Below, piece by piece: positions 62,860-64,000 of a stretch of 64,000 bases of DNA (position 1 is its first letter; every line of letters begins with the position of its first letter). This DNA comes from Bacteroidaceae bacterium (GTDB lineage: Bacteria; Bacteroidota; Bacteroidia; Bacteroidales; Muribaculaceae): contig JAETNO010000004.1 of NCBI GenBank assembly GCA_021768245.1, forward strand, positions 246,122-310,121, given 5' to 3'. The translations under genes and the position numbers were made by a program. Under the pieces are notes generated by a model. It did not search any database and was not told the DNA's origin. It was given only the letters and a program-made list of their open reading frames with translations.

Positions 62860-63266
62860 GCAGAAGCCTTCTGCTTGAAACCGCCAAGTGGCGTGATGTG
62901 GTTGAACTGGGGCTGTGCATGGCGATTCACGATGTCTGCAATGACAGCCAGTTCGAGAACTGCACACCGCTCGATTTTGCCAATTTCCTTAACGTAAGGG
63001 AAGAGGCAAAGGCGGTAGCGGTCATGCCGAAAGAGAAACTGCGGGTGTGTTATATGGTCTATGCGGTGGCTCAGAATATCAGCCCACGCAAGGAGGCGGA
63101 GACATGGGCGCGGTTGTTCCTCCAACGCTGCAATATTGCCAAGTCCTACTATGACAAGCACCGTTCCGACATCTGCGCTGACTATGCCACCGAGGACAAC
63201 AAGAACTACCGGGAATCCATTGACATAGCCATCGAGGAATGGCGTTCAAGACGGAGAACCCCGTAA
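62856..63266 (+). CDS. Small helical protein of unknown function, third gene of the coupled unit
   Basis: 136 residues from the ATG at 62856, again an ATGA overlap with the preceding stop; an ATG two codons earlier is also possible. Content is helical with several Cys and Trp residues (KWRDVVELGLCMAIHDVCND, VREEAKAVAVMPKEKLRVCY, EWRSRRRTP). No signal or membrane segment. I cannot assign a family. A strong terminator follows at 63309, so the unit ends here. Confidence 0.72.
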   Translation: MSRSLLLETAKWRDVVELGLCMAIHDVCNDSQFENCTPLDFANFLNVREEAKAVAVMPKEKLRVCYMVYAVAQNISPRKEAETWARLFLQRCNIAKSYYDKHRSDICADYATEDNKNYRESIDIAIEEWRSRRRTP

Positions 63267-63308
63267 TATCCCTGCCGTTCCCCATTTATAGCATATAAAG
63301 ACATTTCG

Positions 63309-63357
63309 CAAACGCACTATACGACTGATATTCAGCGTATGGTGCGTTTGTCTTTTT
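63309..63357 (+). terminator. Strong Rho-independent terminator after the ATPase unit
   Basis: CAAACGCACTATACG (63309-63323) pairs with CGTATGGTGCGTTTG (63336-63350) over 15 bp with one G-T pair and a 12-nt loop, followed by TCTTTTTT. Confidence 0.9.
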
Positions 63358-63380
63358 TAACCCTTCCCCATGAGACCCAC

Positions 63381-63411
63381 ATTGTGCCACATGGAGACGG
63401 CGGTAATTTTG
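63381..63411 (+). promoter_or_regulatory. Putative promoter of the excisionase-like gene
   Basis: TAATTTTG followed by C at 63404-63411 with ATTG at 63381-63384, a 19-nt spacer. The gene starts 81 bp downstream. Confidence 0.55.
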
Positions 63412-63492
63412 CATCGGAATCTAAAGGCTGACAAGTCTATCAATCAGCACATTCCATAATCAAAGAATACGGACTTATAAATTAAAGAACCG

Positions 63493-63732
63493 ATGCAGAC
63501 AAAACGAAAACTTCTCAACTCTCAGGAGGCCGCGGACTATCTCGGCTTCTCCCTATCGTACTTCCGCAAGATGATGATGCGGCGTGTAATCCCAATGTAC
63601 AAGCCGAGCGGAAAGATATGCTTCTTCGACCCTGACGACCTCGACGCATATCTCAAGAGCGTCCGCATATCCTCGCAGGACGAGATTGAAGCCGAGGCAG
63701 CCCGCTATCTCGCGAACAAGAAACCGATTTAA
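63493..63732 (+). CDS. Excisionase-like helix-turn-helix DNA-binding protein
   Basis: 79 residues. A MerR/Xis-type winged helix: LLNSQEAADYLGFSLSYFRK (helix-turn-helix), RRVIPMYKPSGKICFFDPDD (wing) and LDAYLKS. This is the HTH_17 form usual for excisionases and element-borne regulators in Bacteroides mobilisable transposons. It probably directs the recombinases or controls the following mobilisation genes. It is the first gene after the ATPase unit and has its own promoter. Confidence 0.88.
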   Translation: MQTKRKLLNSQEAADYLGFSLSYFRKMMMRRVIPMYKPSGKICFFDPDDLDAYLKSVRISSQDEIEAEAARYLANKKPI

Positions 63733-63761
63733 CGAACACACGAATCTAACCATTCAAGACC

Positions 63762-63947
63762 ATGCCAACAGACATCACCATGACACCGGAAGGTAAACCC
63801 GGCAAATCATCCGAGACCAAATCCAAGGATTCAAAATCCGGCAATCAGAAGAAAACTCAAATCATCATGGATTTCCTTCGTGAATGGAAAAGGCGCGTGA
63901 GATTGACCCCTTCGGGCACGCGAGATTTGACCCCTCGGGCAAAATAA
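63762..63947 (+). CDS. Short hydrophilic ORF, probably the 5' fragment of an interrupted island gene
   Basis: 61 codons beginning MPTDITMTPEGKPGKSSETK. The first 45 residues look like a normal charged N-terminus (MDFLREWKRR). From about 63897 the DNA becomes a row of degenerate AGATTGACCC repeats, so the last 16 residues are probably read-through into inserted DNA. In similar islands the gene after the excisionase is a large replication or mobilisation protein; that identity is only a guess. Confidence 0.5.
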   Translation: MPTDITMTPEGKPGKSSETKSKDSKSGNQKKTQIIMDFLREWKRRVRLTPSGTRDLTPRAK

Positions 63948-64000
63948 GATTGACCCACTAAAAGTCCTGGCGGCAGGGGTCAGTTTTATTTTACCTCATT
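63897..64000. mobile_element. Possible insertion-sequence end with multiple short repeats (IS21-like)
   Basis: AGATTGACCC-type units occur at about 63899, 63922 (with one extra T) and 63947, spaced about 23 bp. GGGGTCAGTTTTATTTTACC near the right edge (63976-63995) contains the inverted form. Multiple terminal repeats of this spacing are a feature of IS21-family ends. The transposase would lie beyond the window, so this is uncertain. Confidence 0.4.

Noticed and set aside
62610..63161. 183-codon minus-strand frame across the two small island genes
   Set aside because: The plus-strand genes are joined by ATGA overlaps and framed by a promoter and terminator, so the plus strand is the coding one.

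Overview
The window is chromosomal DNA of a gut-type Bacteroidota, probably a Bacteroidales of the Muribaculaceae kind (inference). It carries a SusC/SusD polysaccharide utilisation locus (PUL), many Cys-type lipoprotein signals, promoters of the Bacteroidota form TAnnTTTG with an upstream TTTG, tyrosine recombinases of the Bacteroides mobile-element type, and few Shine-Dalgarno sequences. No tRNA, rRNA or CRISPR array was found.

Layout. 1-12106 (minus strand): a PUL with an AraC-type regulator, a GH5 endoglucanase-like lipoprotein, an SGNH/sialate-O-acetylesterase-type esterase, a GH5 beta-mannanase-like lipoprotein, SusC, SusD and two surface glycan-binding lipoproteins, the last cut by the window edge. 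The enzymes together point to an acetylated (gluco)mannan. 12436-17460 (plus): sppA, lpxK, a purine nucleoside phosphorylase and thiL. 17559-18620: a secreted Arg/Pro/Gly/Asn repeat protein. 18636-23756 (minus): lptG-like permease, tgt, an FKBP lipoprotein, lemA and glyQS. 24011-25980 (plus): znuA, znuC and crcB. 26102-36439 (minus): ribBA, a second LptF/G permease, two OmpH/Skp chaperones, bamA, uppS and two envelope proteins. This is an outer-membrane biogenesis cluster. 37122-39317 is dnaG. 39420-42750 is the thrS-infC-rpmI-rplT translation cluster. 42832-48599 holds an O-acetylhomoserine sulfhydrylase-like enzyme, a 7-alpha-hydroxysteroid-dehydrogenase-like SDR, a truncated outer-membrane barrel protein and a secreted orphan. 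48760-54936 is the leucine operon leuA-leuC-leuD-leuA paralogue-leuB. 55149-57980 has an HdeD-like membrane protein and a LruC-type lipoprotein. From about 58.4 kb to the right edge is a mobile island: two tandem tyrosine recombinases, a three-gene translationally coupled unit led by an AAA/DUF4143 ATPase, an excisionase-like HTH protein, and a small ORF that runs into an IS-like end.

The most interesting non-coding signals are these. (i) A small inverted-repeat element (MITE-like) occurs twice. One copy sits exactly on the lemA stop codon with a TTA target duplication. The other supplies the stop codon of, and seems to truncate, an outer-membrane barrel protein. (ii) A promoter followed by two hairpins and a GNRA-capped terminal hairpin, with no reading frame, at 36745-37067 is a candidate small RNA. 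(iii) A 14-base motif is shared by the regulatory regions of susC and of the PUL AraC gene. (iv) A 33-bp direct repeat overlaps a near-consensus promoter ahead of the ATPase unit. All functional names rest on motif recognition by eye; no database search was run.
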